Position numbers and translations under genes: made by a program. The notes under the pieces are model-generated. The model was not told the origin of the DNA. It saw nothing but the letters and a program-made list of their open reading frames with translations, and did not search any database. Shown here one piece after another: positions 30,913 through 40,458 of a stretch of DNA of 64,000 bases. The stretch comes from Tenacibaculum sp. 190524A02b. GTDB lineage: Bacteria; Bacteroidota; Bacteroidia; Flavobacteriales; Flavobacteriaceae. The stretch lies in contig NZ_OZ038525.1 of assembly GCF_964036645.1 (NCBI RefSeq), positions 4,902,001 to 4,966,000 of the forward strand, read 5' to 3'. Positions within the stretch are counted from its first letter, which is position 1. Every line of letters starts with the position of its first letter.

Positions 30913-31296
30913 ATGAGTAAAGTTAAATTTGAATTGGAAATCCCAATACATGCATCACCTAGCATGTTATATCAATACCTAGCTACCCCTGCAGGTTTAG
31001 AAGAGTGGTTTGCAGATAGAGTAAATTCAAGAGGTAAAATAATAACTTTTATTTGGGATGATTCAGAAGAAGAAGCTAAAATAGTAGCTAATAAAGCTGA
31101 TGAACGTATTAAATATAAGTGGACAGAAAGTGAAGGAGATGAAAGTTATTTTGAATTTAAAATCCAAGTAGATCCTTTAACGAAAGATGTAGCTATTTTG
31201 GTGACAGATTTTGCAGATAGTGAAGATGATGTACAAGAAGCTAAAATGTTATGGGAAAACCAAATTGAAGAGTTAAAGCATACCATAGGAGCATAA
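30913..31296 (+). CDS. START-like (SRPBCC) domain protein
   Basis: 127 residues. The START/AHSA1-like fold is suggested by SPSMLYQYLATPAGLEEWFA at the start, the mid-strand WDDSEEEAKI, and the C-terminal helix AKMLWENQIEELKHTI. A hydrophobic ligand-binding role is typical of the fold; the ligand in this small flavobacterial family is unknown. First clear host gene after the prophage attachment site. A terminator follows. Confidence 0.72.
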   Translation: MSKVKFELEIPIHASPSMLYQYLATPAGLEEWFADRVNSRGKIITFIWDDSEEEAKIVANKADERIKYKWTESEGDESYFEFKIQVDPLTKDVAILVTDFADSEDDVQEAKMLWENQIEELKHTIGA

Positions 31297-31313
31297 ACTA
31301 AAACATTAACCAT

Positions 31314-31344
31314 AAAACTCGACAAAATTGTCGAGTTTTTTTAT
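31314..31344 (+). terminator. Rho-independent terminator
   Basis: AAAACTCGACAA and TTGTCGAGTTTT form a 12-bp stem with a 2-nt loop, followed by more T. It ends the START-like gene transcript before the aminotransferase gene. Confidence 0.88.
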
Positions 31345-31395
31345 GCTTAAAAACTACTTAAATTAGTAAGTTTGCATTCTTTAAAAACAAAAACA

Positions 31396-32229
31396 ATGGT
31401 AAACTTTAATGGAGAAATAGTTTCTTCAAAAGAATTACAAATTTCTCACGAGAACAGAGCTTTTAAATATGGAGACGGAATTTTTGAAACCATAAAAGTT
31501 CAAAATAATAAAGTAGTGTTTTTTGAAGATCATTACTTTAGGTTAATGGCTTCTATGAGAATGTTACGAATGAAAATTCCGATGAAGTTTACGTTAGAAT
31601 TTTTAGAAGAAGAAATAGTAAAAACAATTGCGAGTAATACTTCAAATAACGGTGTTTTTAGAGTAAAGTTAACGGTGTTTAGAAAAGATGGTGGGTTGTA
31701 TAAACCAGAAACTAATGAAATAGATTACTTAATTGATGTAAAACCTATTGAAATTGTTGAAAAAGAAACATATCGATTAGATTTGTATAAAGATTTTTAC
31801 AATTACTCAGGATTGTTATCTACAGTAAAAACTACGAATAGAATGCTAAATACATTAGCGTCTATCTTTGCAGATGAAAATGATTTTGACAATTGTATTT
31901 TACTTAATGAACGTAAAGGAGTTGCTGAAGTAACCAATGGAAATATTTTTATTATTAAAGGTAATACAATAAAAACGCCAGCATTAAGTGAAGGGTGTAT
32001 AAAAGGAATCATTAGAAAAAAGGTAATTGATATTGTTTCTAAACATCCTGATTTTGAAATAGAAGAAACCACTATATCTCCTTTTGAATTACAAAAGGCT
32101 GATGAGGTTTTTATAACAAATGCAGTAGTAGGAATTCAATCAGTTACACATTACCGTAAAAAAGAATTCGGAAAAAGTATAACTCAGAAAATTAAAAATA
32201 GCTTAAGAGTTTCTAGTATTACAGGTTAA
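31396..32229 (+). CDS. Class IV PLP-dependent aminotransferase / ADC lyase-like
   Basis: 277 residues from ATG 31396. Class IV features are the FKYGDGIFETIKV start, the lysine in LLSTVKTTNRMLNT for Schiff base formation, NERKGVAEVTNGNIFIIKGN and TPALSEGCIKGIIRKKV, with FITNAVVGIQSV near the end. Such enzymes act in branched-chain amino acid or folate (aminodeoxychorismate lyase) metabolism; the sequence alone does not decide. It converges with the YqgE gene and overlaps it by 4 bases. Confidence 0.8.
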   Translation: MVNFNGEIVSSKELQISHENRAFKYGDGIFETIKVQNNKVVFFEDHYFRLMASMRMLRMKIPMKFTLEFLEEEIVKTIASNTSNNGVFRVKLTVFRKDGGLYKPETNEIDYLIDVKPIEIVEKETYRLDLYKDFYNYSGLLSTVKTTNRMLNTLASIFADENDFDNCILLNERKGVAEVTNGNIFIIKGNTIKTPALSEGCIKGIIRKKVIDIVSKHPDFEIEETTISPFELQKADEVFITNAVVGIQSVTHYRKKEFGKSITQKIKNSLRVSSITG

Positions 32230-32783
32230 TTCATTTGAATATCACTTGGGGCATTTGCCCATATTTTGTATTCGCCTCCTTTTTCAAGGAGTAGTTTTTT
32301 CCAGAAAGATTCGTCGTTAATATTTAAAATATTTCGGTATTTGTTCTGAGAAATAAACCATGAATTGGTGTCAACTTCACTTTCCAATTGCTCTGAATCC
32401 CAACCAGAATACCCTAAGAAAAAACGAATATCACTAGGTTTAATTGTTTTATTAATTAGAAGATCTTTTAAGCATTCAAAATTGCCTCCCCAATAAATCC
32501 CATTACTAACCTCAATACTATTAGGAAGTAAATCAGGTACTTTATGAATAAAGTATAAATTGTCTTGTTCTACGGGGCCTCCTTGATATACTTTAAAGTC
32601 ACATTCTAAATCAGGTATTAAATCCTTTAAGGTGTATTGTAAAGGTCTGTTTAAAATAAATCCAACTGAGCTCTGGTCTGAATGTTCTGTAAGTAAAATA
32701 ATTGTTCTTTTAAATGAGTTGTCATTTAGTATAGAAGGCTCAGCTATTAATAATCTGCCTCTTTTAGGTGTTAATGCACTCAT
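32226..32783 (-). CDS. YqgE/AlgH family protein
   Basis: 185 residues, full length. Conserved segments are PKRGRLLIAEPSI at the start, SSVGFILNRPLQYTLKDLI, the YQGGPVEQDNLYFIH strand and FFLGYSGWDSEQLESEV. Function in most bacteria is unclear. It overlaps the aminotransferase gene tail-to-tail by 4 bases. No membrane segment. Confidence 0.88.
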   Translation of the reverse strand: MSALTPKRGRLLIAEPSILNDNSFKRTIILLTEHSDQSSVGFILNRPLQYTLKDLIPDLECDFKVYQGGPVEQDNLYFIHKVPDLLPNSIEVSNGIYWGGNFECLKDLLINKTIKPSDIRFFLGYSGWDSEQLESEVDTNSWFISQNKYRNILNINDESFWKKLLLEKGGEYKIWANAPSDIQMN

Positions 32784-32850
32784 AAAATCATGTTTAAAAT
32801 ACTAAAATAAGGAAAAATTAATAAAATTTTAACATTAACAATGAAATATT

Positions 32851-33603
32851 TTATCTGAAGCTTTGAAGAGCTTCAATAACCTCATTTCTTTTTCTAACCG
32901 AGACAGGAATTGAGCTATTATTAGTTAAAACAATATAACCACCATCTGATTTTATGAACTCTTTGACATACTGTAAGTTAATTAGGTGGCTTTGATGGAC
33001 TCTTAGAAAATCATACTCACTTAAAATGTCAGAAAAATATTTTAGAGTTTTACCAACTAATAATTTTTGTTGGTTTTTCATATAAAACTCTGTGTAGTTA
33101 TTGTCAGATTTACAATGAATAATATCGTCTAAATCTACAACCATGATTTTATCAGAAGTATGTAAAGAGATTTTTTTAGGACGTTGGTTTGGGTAGGTAA
33201 TAGAATCGTGTAAAACAGATAACTGTTCTTGATTAGGTGATAATTGTTGTTTTGCTTTGTGAATAGCATTGTCTAAATCATCATTTGAATATGGTTTTAA
33301 AACGTAGTCAATGGCAGCAAATTTGAATGCTTTTATAGCGTACTCATCACTAGCAGTAACAAAAATAACTTTAGAAGATAGGTTAGGGTGAATTTCTAAT
33401 ACATCAAATCCAGTACCATCTCCAAGCATGATATCTAAAAATAAAATATCAGGTTGTTTTTTTCGTAAAAGTTTAGAAGCTTCTACTACACTTTTAGCAG
33501 TTCCTATGATGTTAATTTCTGGGTGATTTACAGTTAAATCATTTTCAAGCATTTCCAGCGCGGAACGCATATCATCTACTAAAATAGCGGTTAACTTTTG
33601 CAT
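32851..33603 (-). CDS. LytTR response regulator
   Basis: 250 residues. A receiver domain with phospho-acceptor Asp in PDILFLDIMLGDGTG (about residue 57), conserved Thr in VIFVTASDEYAIKAF and Lys in YVLKPYSN; then a LytTR DNA-binding domain (ISLHTSDKIMVVDLDDIIHC onward, HQSHLINLQYVKEFIKSDGG). It is one base from the kinase stop and forms an operon with it. Confidence 0.92.
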   Translation of the reverse strand: MQKLTAILVDDMRSALEMLENDLTVNHPEINIIGTAKSVVEASKLLRKKQPDILFLDIMLGDGTGFDVLEIHPNLSSKVIFVTASDEYAIKAFKFAAIDYVLKPYSNDDLDNAIHKAKQQLSPNQEQLSVLHDSITYPNQRPKKISLHTSDKIMVVDLDDIIHCKSDNNYTEFYMKNQQKLLVGKTLKYFSDILSEYDFLRVHQSHLINLQYVKEFIKSDGGYIVLTNNSSIPVSVRKRNEVIEALQSFR

Positions 33604-33604
33604 G

Positions 33605-35629
33605 TTAAAAATCTGTTTTTAAAGGTATTTTAAACCAAACTTTAGTTCCTTTTACCATTTTACTTTCTAAAAGTTCTTCTAATTTTAAGGAAGAGTTTGT
33701 GTGCAAACTTTTTATACGTTCTTCCGTTACTGTGATAGCTAAAGAATCGTGTTTCGTTGTTTTAGAATCTTTTTTAGCGTAGTTTATACCTACGCCGTTA
33801 TCAATTATTTCACAATGTAAAAAATCCTTTTTATTATAAAACTTCAAAGTAATTTTTCCATCAGCTTTGTTTTTAATACCATGTTTAATACTGTTTTCAA
33901 CAAAAGGTTGAATAAGCATTGGAGGAATTAAAACTTCTTCGGTATCAAAAGATAACTCGGTATTAATTTCATAAGAAAAACCAAGTCTACTCATTTGCTG
34001 TTCCAATTCAATGTAATTCTTCAGGGTATTTATTTCTTCAGATAAACTTACTTCATCTTTTCTAGAAGTATTTAAAATAGCTCGTAATAAATTAGAGAAT
34101 TTACTAATGGTATTATTAAGTTCTTCCCTTTTACCAGAATTACCTAAAGCTTTTACACCATTTAACACATTAAATATAAAATGCGGATTCATTTGCAATT
34201 GCAAGGCTTTTTGTTCCAGTGTTAATAGATGGTTTTCTAACTCTAGTTTTTCAATCTTTGCTGCATTTTTAGCTTTTAAACGTTTTAAGTAATTAAAAGC
34301 ATAGAGTCCAATTATAGATAGTAGTATTCCAGCAAGTGTCCATTGAAACCATGCTTTTTTATATAGTGGTTTATCAATATAAAATTGAAATTGAATGGGT
34401 TTACTTTCTTGTTGGTTAATAACTTTTGATTGTACAGCAAAAGTATAATTCCCTGCTTTTAAGTTGGCTAGATTTACAGTGTTGTTACTAGACCATGGAC
34501 TGTACTTGTCATTTAATTTATAACGATAAAAAACCTCTTTAGGGTTGTTTATATCCACAGATTTATAAGTAAAAGCAATGTGGTTTTTATCGGAAGGTAA
34601 TTGTAGTATTTTATTGTAATTATTAAGGTTAATACTATCAATAGTTTTATAAACTACTTCAATATCTTCAAAAGAAATAGATGGTTTGTATGGAGTAGGA
34701 GGTTGCTGATCTTTTAATTTAAAAATACCATTATCATTAGTAGCAATCCAAATATTTTGTTGATGGTCTTGAAAAATGTCAGTGATTTTATTACTTCTTA
34801 TGATATTGTATTTGTTAATTTTTTTAGAGAAAGAAAAATTATTGCTAAGTACTTCAATTCCATCGGTATTGGAATAAATCCAAAACATGTTTTTAATTTT
34901 TTTAATCCCTTTAATATGCTGTGTAGAAGAAGTAATGGTTTTTAGCATATTACTGGTAATTACTTTAATACCATTATTTAAAGTAGTAGCAATAACTCTG
35001 TTGTTATCTATTAAAATAGCGGTATAATTACCTGTACCTATTCTTTTTAATTTTTTAGGATTAAGTAAATCATCTATTTTCCATAGTGCTTTCTGTGTAG
35101 CAACCCAATAGAATTTACCATCAAACTGAATATCATTAATAGCCGTTAAATCTATTTGAAAGTTAGTGCGAAGTGGAGAAATAAAATCTTCACGTAAACG
35201 ATAGATTCCTTTTTGTGTTCCTATAAAAATATGATTGTTAATTTTTGAAATGCAGTTAACACGTTTACTATCAAAAGAAGTAAGTTTATTACTTGATTTT
35301 ATAAAAAGTGTGTTTGGTGAACCTATAATCAAGCTATCTTTAATAGCATATAGTTTGGTAATATAATTTGCTTGAATTTGCTGTTTTTTACCAAACAATT
35401 TAAAATCATTACCGTCATAGCGTATTACTCCTTTATTAGAGGCAAACCATAAATATCCTACACTATCTTGAACAATACCATTAATAGTATTGCTTAAAAG
35501 ACCTTCTTTTTTATTAAAATGTTGTGTTGTATATTCTTTAACAGTATGCTGTCCAACAATATTTTGCGCTGTTAATAAGGAAGAAGAACAAACAGCAAAG
35601 CATAGCAAAAAGTATGTCAAAAACTTCAT
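33605..35629 (-). CDS. Beta-propeller sensor histidine kinase (LytS-type)
   Basis: 674 residues. A signal peptide (MKFLTYFLLCFAVCSSSLLT) is followed by a periplasmic Reg_prop propeller (YLWFASNKGVIRYDGNDFKL and similar repeats), a Y_Y_Y module (NYTFAVQSKVI), a membrane helix near 435-455 (WTLAGILLSIIGLYAFNYL), then a His_kinase domain with His in LQMNPHFIFNVLNG and an ATPase with DNGVGI. It senses a periplasmic signal and phosphorylates the adjacent LytTR regulator; ligand unknown. Confidence 0.9.
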   Translation of the reverse strand: MKFLTYFLLCFAVCSSSLLTAQNIVGQHTVKEYTTQHFNKKEGLLSNTINGIVQDSVGYLWFASNKGVIRYDGNDFKLFGKKQQIQANYITKLYAIKDSLIIGSPNTLFIKSSNKLTSFDSKRVNCISKINNHIFIGTQKGIYRLREDFISPLRTNFQIDLTAINDIQFDGKFYWVATQKALWKIDDLLNPKKLKRIGTGNYTAILIDNNRVIATTLNNGIKVITSNMLKTITSSTQHIKGIKKIKNMFWIYSNTDGIEVLSNNFSFSKKINKYNIIRSNKITDIFQDHQQNIWIATNDNGIFKLKDQQPPTPYKPSISFEDIEVVYKTIDSINLNNYNKILQLPSDKNHIAFTYKSVDINNPKEVFYRYKLNDKYSPWSSNNTVNLANLKAGNYTFAVQSKVINQQESKPIQFQFYIDKPLYKKAWFQWTLAGILLSIIGLYAFNYLKRLKAKNAAKIEKLELENHLLTLEQKALQLQMNPHFIFNVLNGVKALGNSGKREELNNTISKFSNLLRAILNTSRKDEVSLSEEINTLKNYIELEQQMSRLGFSYEINTELSFDTEEVLIPPMLIQPFVENSIKHGIKNKADGKITLKFYNKKDFLHCEIIDNGVGINYAKKDSKTTKHDSLAITVTEERIKSLHTNSSLKLEELLESKMVKGTKVWFKIPLKTDF

Positions 35630-35649
35630 AAAACAAACTTAGTTAAATT

Positions 35650-35693
35650 AACCGTTATTAGAAATAAAAGAGAAGCTTATTCTAATAACGGTT
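35650..35693. terminator. Terminator upstream of the kinase gene
   Basis: AACCGTTATTAGAA and TTCTAATAACGGTT pair perfectly for 14 bp around a 16-nt loop. It lies between the stop of the lipoprotein gene (35702) and the kinase start (35629). Confidence 0.65.
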
Positions 35694-35701
35694 TTAAAAT
35701 T

Positions 35702-36793
35702 TTACATTCTTGCATACAAACGTTTATTTGAAGTTTCAGGTTTTACATGTTCTAAATCGCCATATGGTTTTGTAATTGGTTTTAAAACACATAACACAGT
35801 TGATAATCCTTTTATAACTAGGGTGTTATTTTTTACTTTCCAATTCCATCTATATTTATCTACAGGGATTTTTAATTCGTTTACCTTTTTCATTAAATCC
35901 TCATCATTAGCAATCCAATCCATGACTTCTTCTTGCATGGTAAAAGAAGGAATTTCTTCATCTGAATTATCATAGTTAAACTCAAATTTAATAGGAACAT
36001 TAAATTGTGTAGTGTATGGCTCACCTATATATCTTTCTTTTTCATTAGTTAAGGCAGAAAACCATTCAATTTCATCTTCCTTAGGATATTTTCTAGCTAT
36101 TTCTTTTGATAAGTCCACTTTACCAGGCGAGTTAGCGGTTGGATAAAATACATAATAAGGCTTTGCTAAATAATGATTGGTAAATTTTCCTCCAAAAACT
36201 GTAAAATAAGGAGAAGCTACCAATTGCGGAACTTTGTCTGTTATAAATGCACTTTTAAGTGTGTTTACTAGCTCTGTGTCTTTTGCAAACTGATTACCAT
36301 GTAAAATAATTTTAGACGTTTCAGCAATTACACTTTTTAAAGAAGGTAAATTACCGTCATTCATTGACTTTTGTAACGATTTACTAGTAATTCTGTCTCC
36401 ATTTACAGTAGTTTCTAAGTCCATACCTAACCAAGGGTTACTTTGGTTTACAATATGAATTTCACCATAAGGGTTTTTAGAAGCATTACTGTTTAACCAT
36501 TGAATAATTTCTTCTAACGAATAAGCGTTTTCAATTATTTGATAATCTTTTCCTTTAAAATACGTTTTAGCGCTTGCATAGTAATTATTACTTTTCTTAT
36601 CGTACCCAGTAATAAATACTACAGGTTTTCTAAAGATAACATTACTTTCTTTGTCATTAACAACACTCATAGCAGTTTCATTAGCAGGTGTAGTTTCTTT
36701 TTCAGCTTTTTTACTATTAGTACAGTTGAAAAATGTTCCGGTTAGTAATAACAATCCCATTGTCATTCCTAAAGTTTTGATTGTTCTTTTCAT
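35702..36793 (-). CDS. Lipoprotein of unknown function (363 aa)
   Basis: Signal peptide with lipobox TFFNC (Cys about 24), then a Lys/Thr/Glu linker and a globular domain (VVFITGYDKKSNNYYASAKT, a caspase/gingipain-like or alpha-beta start). A Rossmann-like pattern (EIHIVNQSNPWLGMD, KIILHGNQFAKDTEL) is visible but no catalytic residues can be assigned. Its gene is upstream of and separated by a terminator from the two-component pair. Confidence 0.55.
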   Translation of the reverse strand: MKRTIKTLGMTMGLLLLTGTFFNCTNSKKAEKETTPANETAMSVVNDKESNVIFRKPVVFITGYDKKSNNYYASAKTYFKGKDYQIIENAYSLEEIIQWLNSNASKNPYGEIHIVNQSNPWLGMDLETTVNGDRITSKSLQKSMNDGNLPSLKSVIAETSKIILHGNQFAKDTELVNTLKSAFITDKVPQLVASPYFTVFGGKFTNHYLAKPYYVFYPTANSPGKVDLSKEIARKYPKEDEIEWFSALTNEKERYIGEPYTTQFNVPIKFEFNYDNSDEEIPSFTMQEEVMDWIANDEDLMKKVNELKIPVDKYRWNWKVKNNTLVIKGLSTVLCVLKPITKPYGDLEHVKPETSNKRLYARM

Positions 36794-36797
36794 AAGA

Positions 36798-37013
36798 TTA
36801 TTGTTTTAAGGTTATCACTAAGTTTTTATCTGTTTCAAATCCATTAGAATACCTGTTTATAATATTGCACAAGTTTCTATCTGTTTTCCAATTTCCGTTT
36901 TCTTCTTTTTCAATTTTAGCAACCTTCCCACTTTTGTTTACATGTATTTTTAATTGTTTGTGTTTTTGTAAATACATGTTTAGTAGTACTGAATAGTTGT
37001 TTTCTAAACTCAT
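36798..37013 (-). CDS. Small hypothetical protein (71 aa)
   Basis: Immediately upstream of the lipoprotein gene, 4 bases apart, hence co-transcribed. A basic/charged protein with a tyrosine/leucine-rich start (NNYSVLLNMYLQKHKQLKIH). No signal peptide or domain recognised. Possibly a small regulatory partner of the lipoprotein. Confidence 0.5.
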   Translation of the reverse strand: MSLENNYSVLLNMYLQKHKQLKIHVNKSGKVAKIEKEENGNWKTDRNLCNIINRYSNGFETDKNLVITLKQ

Positions 37014-37234
37014 GATTTGTTGTTTTATACGTCAAAAGTACTATGGGAATACAGTTGGATTTTGGAGTAATTAGAATTCGTTGGAGATAAATTAGAATTC
37101 GTATGTTTTAGTTATTAGTTCTTAATTTTTAATGTTGAGTTTTTAGTGTTTTTAATTAACTTTACAAGCAAAAATTGCAAATAATTATAGACAACATGCT
37201 GCAGATTATTTGGTTAAATCTTAAATAGCTTTAC

Positions 37235-37891
37235 ATGGAATTATTAAATACTATAGAAATTGAGCCTTGGGATTATACAGAAAACGAATATGAATTCCCA
37301 AATATTTCCCGAGATAAGAGCCCTGAAAAATGGAGTGAATTTTGGTATAAATGTATTTCGGATAGTAAGCTTCAAGATTTTAAACCTGTTGAATTAGGGT
37401 CTTATTTGGTTGATATAGAAACTGTAAAGGATTCTGAACTGAAAATTATACTTAAAAATAAATTAAACGAAGTTGACTTATCAAATTATCAAGAATATGT
37501 TGGTCAAATAATAGGGGGAATTGTGATTAAAAATAAAGGAAAAGTAATCATTGAACCTACTTGTTGTGGAGATTTATCTAATATACAGAATTGGGAAGAG
37601 ATAGAAAAAACTGAATTAAATAAATGGACGCAATTATGGGTTGGTCATCCTTGGTTATTTTATAAACGAAATAATGATACTGTTTCATTTTCAGAATATA
37701 CCGATTTTAGTCTTGAGGACTTTAAGGGTATGTCAGAGAAATTTAAACTTTCTGAAAAAGAACTTTTTGCTGAGATTCGCTCAGTAAGAAAAGGTTTAAA
37801 TAGATTTGAAAACAGAATAAAAAAAGCTTTGATAGAAATGGGAATTGAAAACTCTGATAAAATAGCTAAGTTAATGACTGGAAGTAGTTAA
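37235..37891 (+). CDS. Hypothetical protein (218 aa)
   Basis: Cytosolic, no signal peptide. The two neighbouring cysteines in EPTCCGDLSNIQNWEEIE and the motif WVGHPWLFYKRN recur in uncharacterised bacterial proteins I have met, but I do not recognise a family name. The C-terminal third is helical and basic. It is preceded by about 220 bases without a gene and followed by a lipoprotein. Confidence 0.5.
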   Translation: MELLNTIEIEPWDYTENEYEFPNISRDKSPEKWSEFWYKCISDSKLQDFKPVELGSYLVDIETVKDSELKIILKNKLNEVDLSNYQEYVGQIIGGIVIKNKGKVIIEPTCCGDLSNIQNWEEIEKTELNKWTQLWVGHPWLFYKRNNDTVSFSEYTDFSLEDFKGMSEKFKLSEKELFAEIRSVRKGLNRFENRIKKALIEMGIENSDKIAKLMTGSS

Positions 37892-37923
37892 AAATAGACT
37901 ACTAAAAAAGGTTAGATTGAGGT

Positions 37924-38469
37924 ATGAAAAATAAAATATTGGTACTTATAATTACTATTCTAATTTTAGGATGTAATCAAAAAGCTGAACATAAGAAATC
38001 AAAATTTAAAGTTGCTCGTGACTATGTAGAATTTACATCTAAGATGGAAGAAAATGATACATTGAATATTGAAGTGATTTTGTCAATGTGTACATGGCGA
38101 GAAAGCGATCAATTACAAATAACAAAATCAAATAACAGTATTTATATTCAATTAAAAGAAAAACGTGTGATGAATGATAAACCTTTGCATTTTAAAAAAG
38201 TTGTTTATGATTTAAAAAATGATTCACTTAATTTAGAAAAAATGATGATTGATTTTGATATTAATTATCAAGAAGATATTAGTAGTCCTTTTTTTATAAT
38301 TGGAAATACCAAAGAAAAAAATAAGGTTTTTCTAAGAACTACAGGACTAGGAAATCGTGGATATAATATTGAAAAGTATCAAAGAATAATGGCCAAGTTA
38401 TATCCAAAAGAAATGGCAAAGTACAGAGAAAAATATTTTATGCCATCATTGTTAAACGAAATAGAATGA
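37924..38469 (+). CDS. Lipoprotein of unknown function (181 aa)
   Basis: MKNKILVLIITILILGC is a signal peptide with lipobox ending at Cys17. The mature domain is beta/helix mixed with no recognised motif (KMEENDTLNIEVILSMCTWR). It follows the 218-aa gene by 32 bases, so the two may share a transcript. Confidence 0.6.
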   Translation: MKNKILVLIITILILGCNQKAEHKKSKFKVARDYVEFTSKMEENDTLNIEVILSMCTWRESDQLQITKSNNSIYIQLKEKRVMNDKPLHFKKVVYDLKNDSLNLEKMMIDFDINYQEDISSPFFIIGNTKEKNKVFLRTTGLGNRGYNIEKYQRIMAKLYPKEMAKYREKYFMPSLLNEIE

Positions 38470-38517
38470 TATTTATGTTAAATAAATGAAGGATTATGAT
38501 AAAGGATGTAAGTTAAT

Positions 38518-38970
38518 ATGGACATAAGTTTTGATTTAGACAGTACATTAATTCCAAATGGTAAGGAGTTTGAGGTAGAAAATAGGGGTAGAATAGCTAA
38601 GCTTTTAGGAATTGAAGAACTAAGAAAAGGAGCTCCTGAATTAATTGCTGATTTACAAAAAAAAGGATATAAAGTTCATATTTACACAACGTCTTTTCGT
38701 TCAAAAATAAAAATAAGATTGACTTTAAAATACTACGGAATTAAAGTTAAGAGAATTGTTAATCAAACAGAAAATAGAAAGGTTTTAAAATCCCAAAATA
38801 TTAAAGCATCTAAATACCCACCTGCATTTGGTTTTGATTTACATATTGATGATTTAAAAGGTATTGGTGTTGAAGGAAGGAAATTGAATTTTAAAACACT
38901 AATTATTGAACCAACAGATAAGAGTTGGAGAGAGAAAGTTAAAAAACATGTTTCAACAAGTATAGGTTGA
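38518..38970 (+). CDS. HAD-superfamily phosphatase-like protein
   Basis: 150 residues. Motif I FDLDSTLIP with the paired aspartates, motif II-like threonine in IYTTSF, Lys in the middle and the acidic motif DLHIDDLKGIG fit a short HAD phosphatase. A role on a small phosphorylated metabolite is likely; substrate unknown. A terminator follows. Confidence 0.75.
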   Translation: MDISFDLDSTLIPNGKEFEVENRGRIAKLLGIEELRKGAPELIADLQKKGYKVHIYTTSFRSKIKIRLTLKYYGIKVKRIVNQTENRKVLKSQNIKASKYPPAFGFDLHIDDLKGIGVEGRKLNFKTLIIEPTDKSWREKVKKHVSTSIG

Positions 38971-38989
38971 AAATAAGAACAACCTATTT
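38962..38989 (+). terminator. Terminator after the HAD gene
   Basis: ATAGGTTG (38962-38969) pairs with CAACCTAT (38980-38987) around a 10-nt loop, followed by a short T stretch. The left arm overlaps the HAD gene stop codon. Confidence 0.6.
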
Positions 38990-39034
38990 AATAAGTTTAT
39001 ATGTTTACTTACAATAGGCTTAACCAATATTAGA

Positions 39035-39042
39035 TATCTTTG
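39035..39042 (+). promoter_or_regulatory. -7 box for the desaturase gene
   Basis: TATCTTTG matches TAnnTTTG and lies 65 bases before the desaturase ATG. No perfect -33 TTG is seen, but the following A-rich leader is typical. Confidence 0.5.
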
Positions 39043-39107
39043 TTTAATCAAAAACGGTGTTTATTTGTTAAGTATAGCTAATAAAAAATCTTTAAATTGT
39101 AGAGATA

Positions 39108-39890
39108 ATGACACATGAAGAAGTTTTAAAAAAAGTTGAATGGAAAGATTTAAAAAGACTTTCTTTAAAAGAAATGCTTATAGAAAATAACCTAACAATA
39201 CCATGGGTTTTATCTTCTTGGGTTTTTGCTTATTTTGAGTATTATTGGTTGGCGCTACCCTGTTCTGCATTTTTCTTTTTAACAGGATTAAGACAAGTAC
39301 ATAACGGGTTTCATAATTCTTTAGGAACAAGTAAGTTTTTAACCTGGTTGTCGCTTTATATCAATAGTATTTTAATGATGGCATCAATTCATGCCGTAAA
39401 ATTTAATCATTTAAGACATCATAAATATTGTCTGTCTGAGGAAGACCAAGAAGGAAAATCAGCACATATGACTTGGTATGGAGCTATTCTTTATGGTCCT
39501 GTTCATCTGTTTAAAATTCACCAAATTACTTGGAAGATAGGAAGCAGAAAATACAGAAAAAATATGTTTATAGAGCTACTGTCTATTTTAGTTTTTACTT
39601 CAATTGTTATTTATTTCAATATTCATTGGTTAGTATATCACATAATAATCATGATAATAGGAGAGTTTTTAATGGCTTTTTTTGCGGTTTGGACGGTACA
39701 CCATGATACTGAAGATAATCCAAAATTTGCCAGAACGCAAAGAGGAAATTGGAAAAACAAAATAACGTTTAGTATGTTTTATCATTTAGAACATCATCTA
39801 TTTCCTGCTGTACCAACTATTAAATTACCAGAATTAGCAAAAAGAATAGACGAAGCGATTCCTGAAATAGATAAAAAACAGACCTTTTAG
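39108..39890 (+). CDS. Membrane fatty acid desaturase / hydroxylase-like
   Basis: 260 residues. Three histidine clusters of the desaturase superfamily are visible: HNGFHNS, HLRHHKYC and HLEHHLFPAVP, between membrane segments at about 30-60, 75-95 and 155-200. It should use a di-iron centre to modify a lipid or aliphatic substrate. Chain length is short for the family but complete. Translation is close to the cupin gene (4 bases). Confidence 0.85.
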   Translation: MTHEEVLKKVEWKDLKRLSLKEMLIENNLTIPWVLSSWVFAYFEYYWLALPCSAFFFLTGLRQVHNGFHNSLGTSKFLTWLSLYINSILMMASIHAVKFNHLRHHKYCLSEEDQEGKSAHMTWYGAILYGPVHLFKIHQITWKIGSRKYRKNMFIELLSILVFTSIVIYFNIHWLVYHIIIMIIGEFLMAFFAVWTVHHDTEDNPKFARTQRGNWKNKITFSMFYHLEHHLFPAVPTIKLPELAKRIDEAIPEIDKKQTF

Positions 39891-39894
39891 CTAA

Positions 39895-40434
39895 ATGAGG
39901 TATAAAAAAAGTGAGTTTTCTAATTCAGTAATAAAAGACCGTATAGAAGTAATAGAAAACTCAAAGCATATATTAAGATTTAGAACTTTTTTAGAAAAAG
40001 GAGGAGGACAAAATCAACTGCATTATCATACGAAAATAAACGAAACATTTAAAGTAGTACAAGGAGAGTTAAGCGTAGTACTCAATAAAAAAGAAAGTAT
40101 TTTAAAAGCAGGTAGTAGTTATACTATTCCTGCGAGTACAGCTCATATGTTTTACAATAATTCTAATGAGCAGGTGATTTTTGATGTAGAGATTTTAAAT
40201 CCTCAAAAAATGATTCACGGACTAAAAATTATGTATGGATTAGCTAATGAAGGAAAAATAAATAAAGAAGGGCTTCCTAAAAATATATTTTATTTGACAA
40301 TAGCATTGCATATGATGGATACCTTTTCACCTAGAATTCCATATTTCATTCAAAAATCGGGTATATTAATACTAGCTAGTTTAGGCAAAGTTTTAGGGAT
40401 AGAAAAACGATTGATTGAAAAATATTCTGTCTAA
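39895..40434 (+). CDS. Cupin-domain protein
   Basis: 179 residues. The first 110 contain a cupin core: GGGQNQLHYHTKINETFKVV with paired histidines and glutamate, and YTIPASTAHMFYNN with a further histidine. The C-terminal part is hydrophobic and helical (about 135-170), perhaps membrane-associated. Probably works with the adjacent desaturase. Confidence 0.8.
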   Translation: MRYKKSEFSNSVIKDRIEVIENSKHILRFRTFLEKGGGQNQLHYHTKINETFKVVQGELSVVLNKKESILKAGSSYTIPASTAHMFYNNSNEQVIFDVEILNPQKMIHGLKIMYGLANEGKINKEGLPKNIFYLTIALHMMDTFSPRIPYFIQKSGILILASLGKVLGIEKRLIEKYSV

Positions 40435-40458
40435 AACTTTGTTTCTTTTTTAGAGGTA

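Noticed and set aside
33605..35629. Beta-propeller sensor as a one-protein hybrid two-component system
   Set aside because: No receiver or DNA-binding domain follows the ATPase; the partner LytTR gene is separate.
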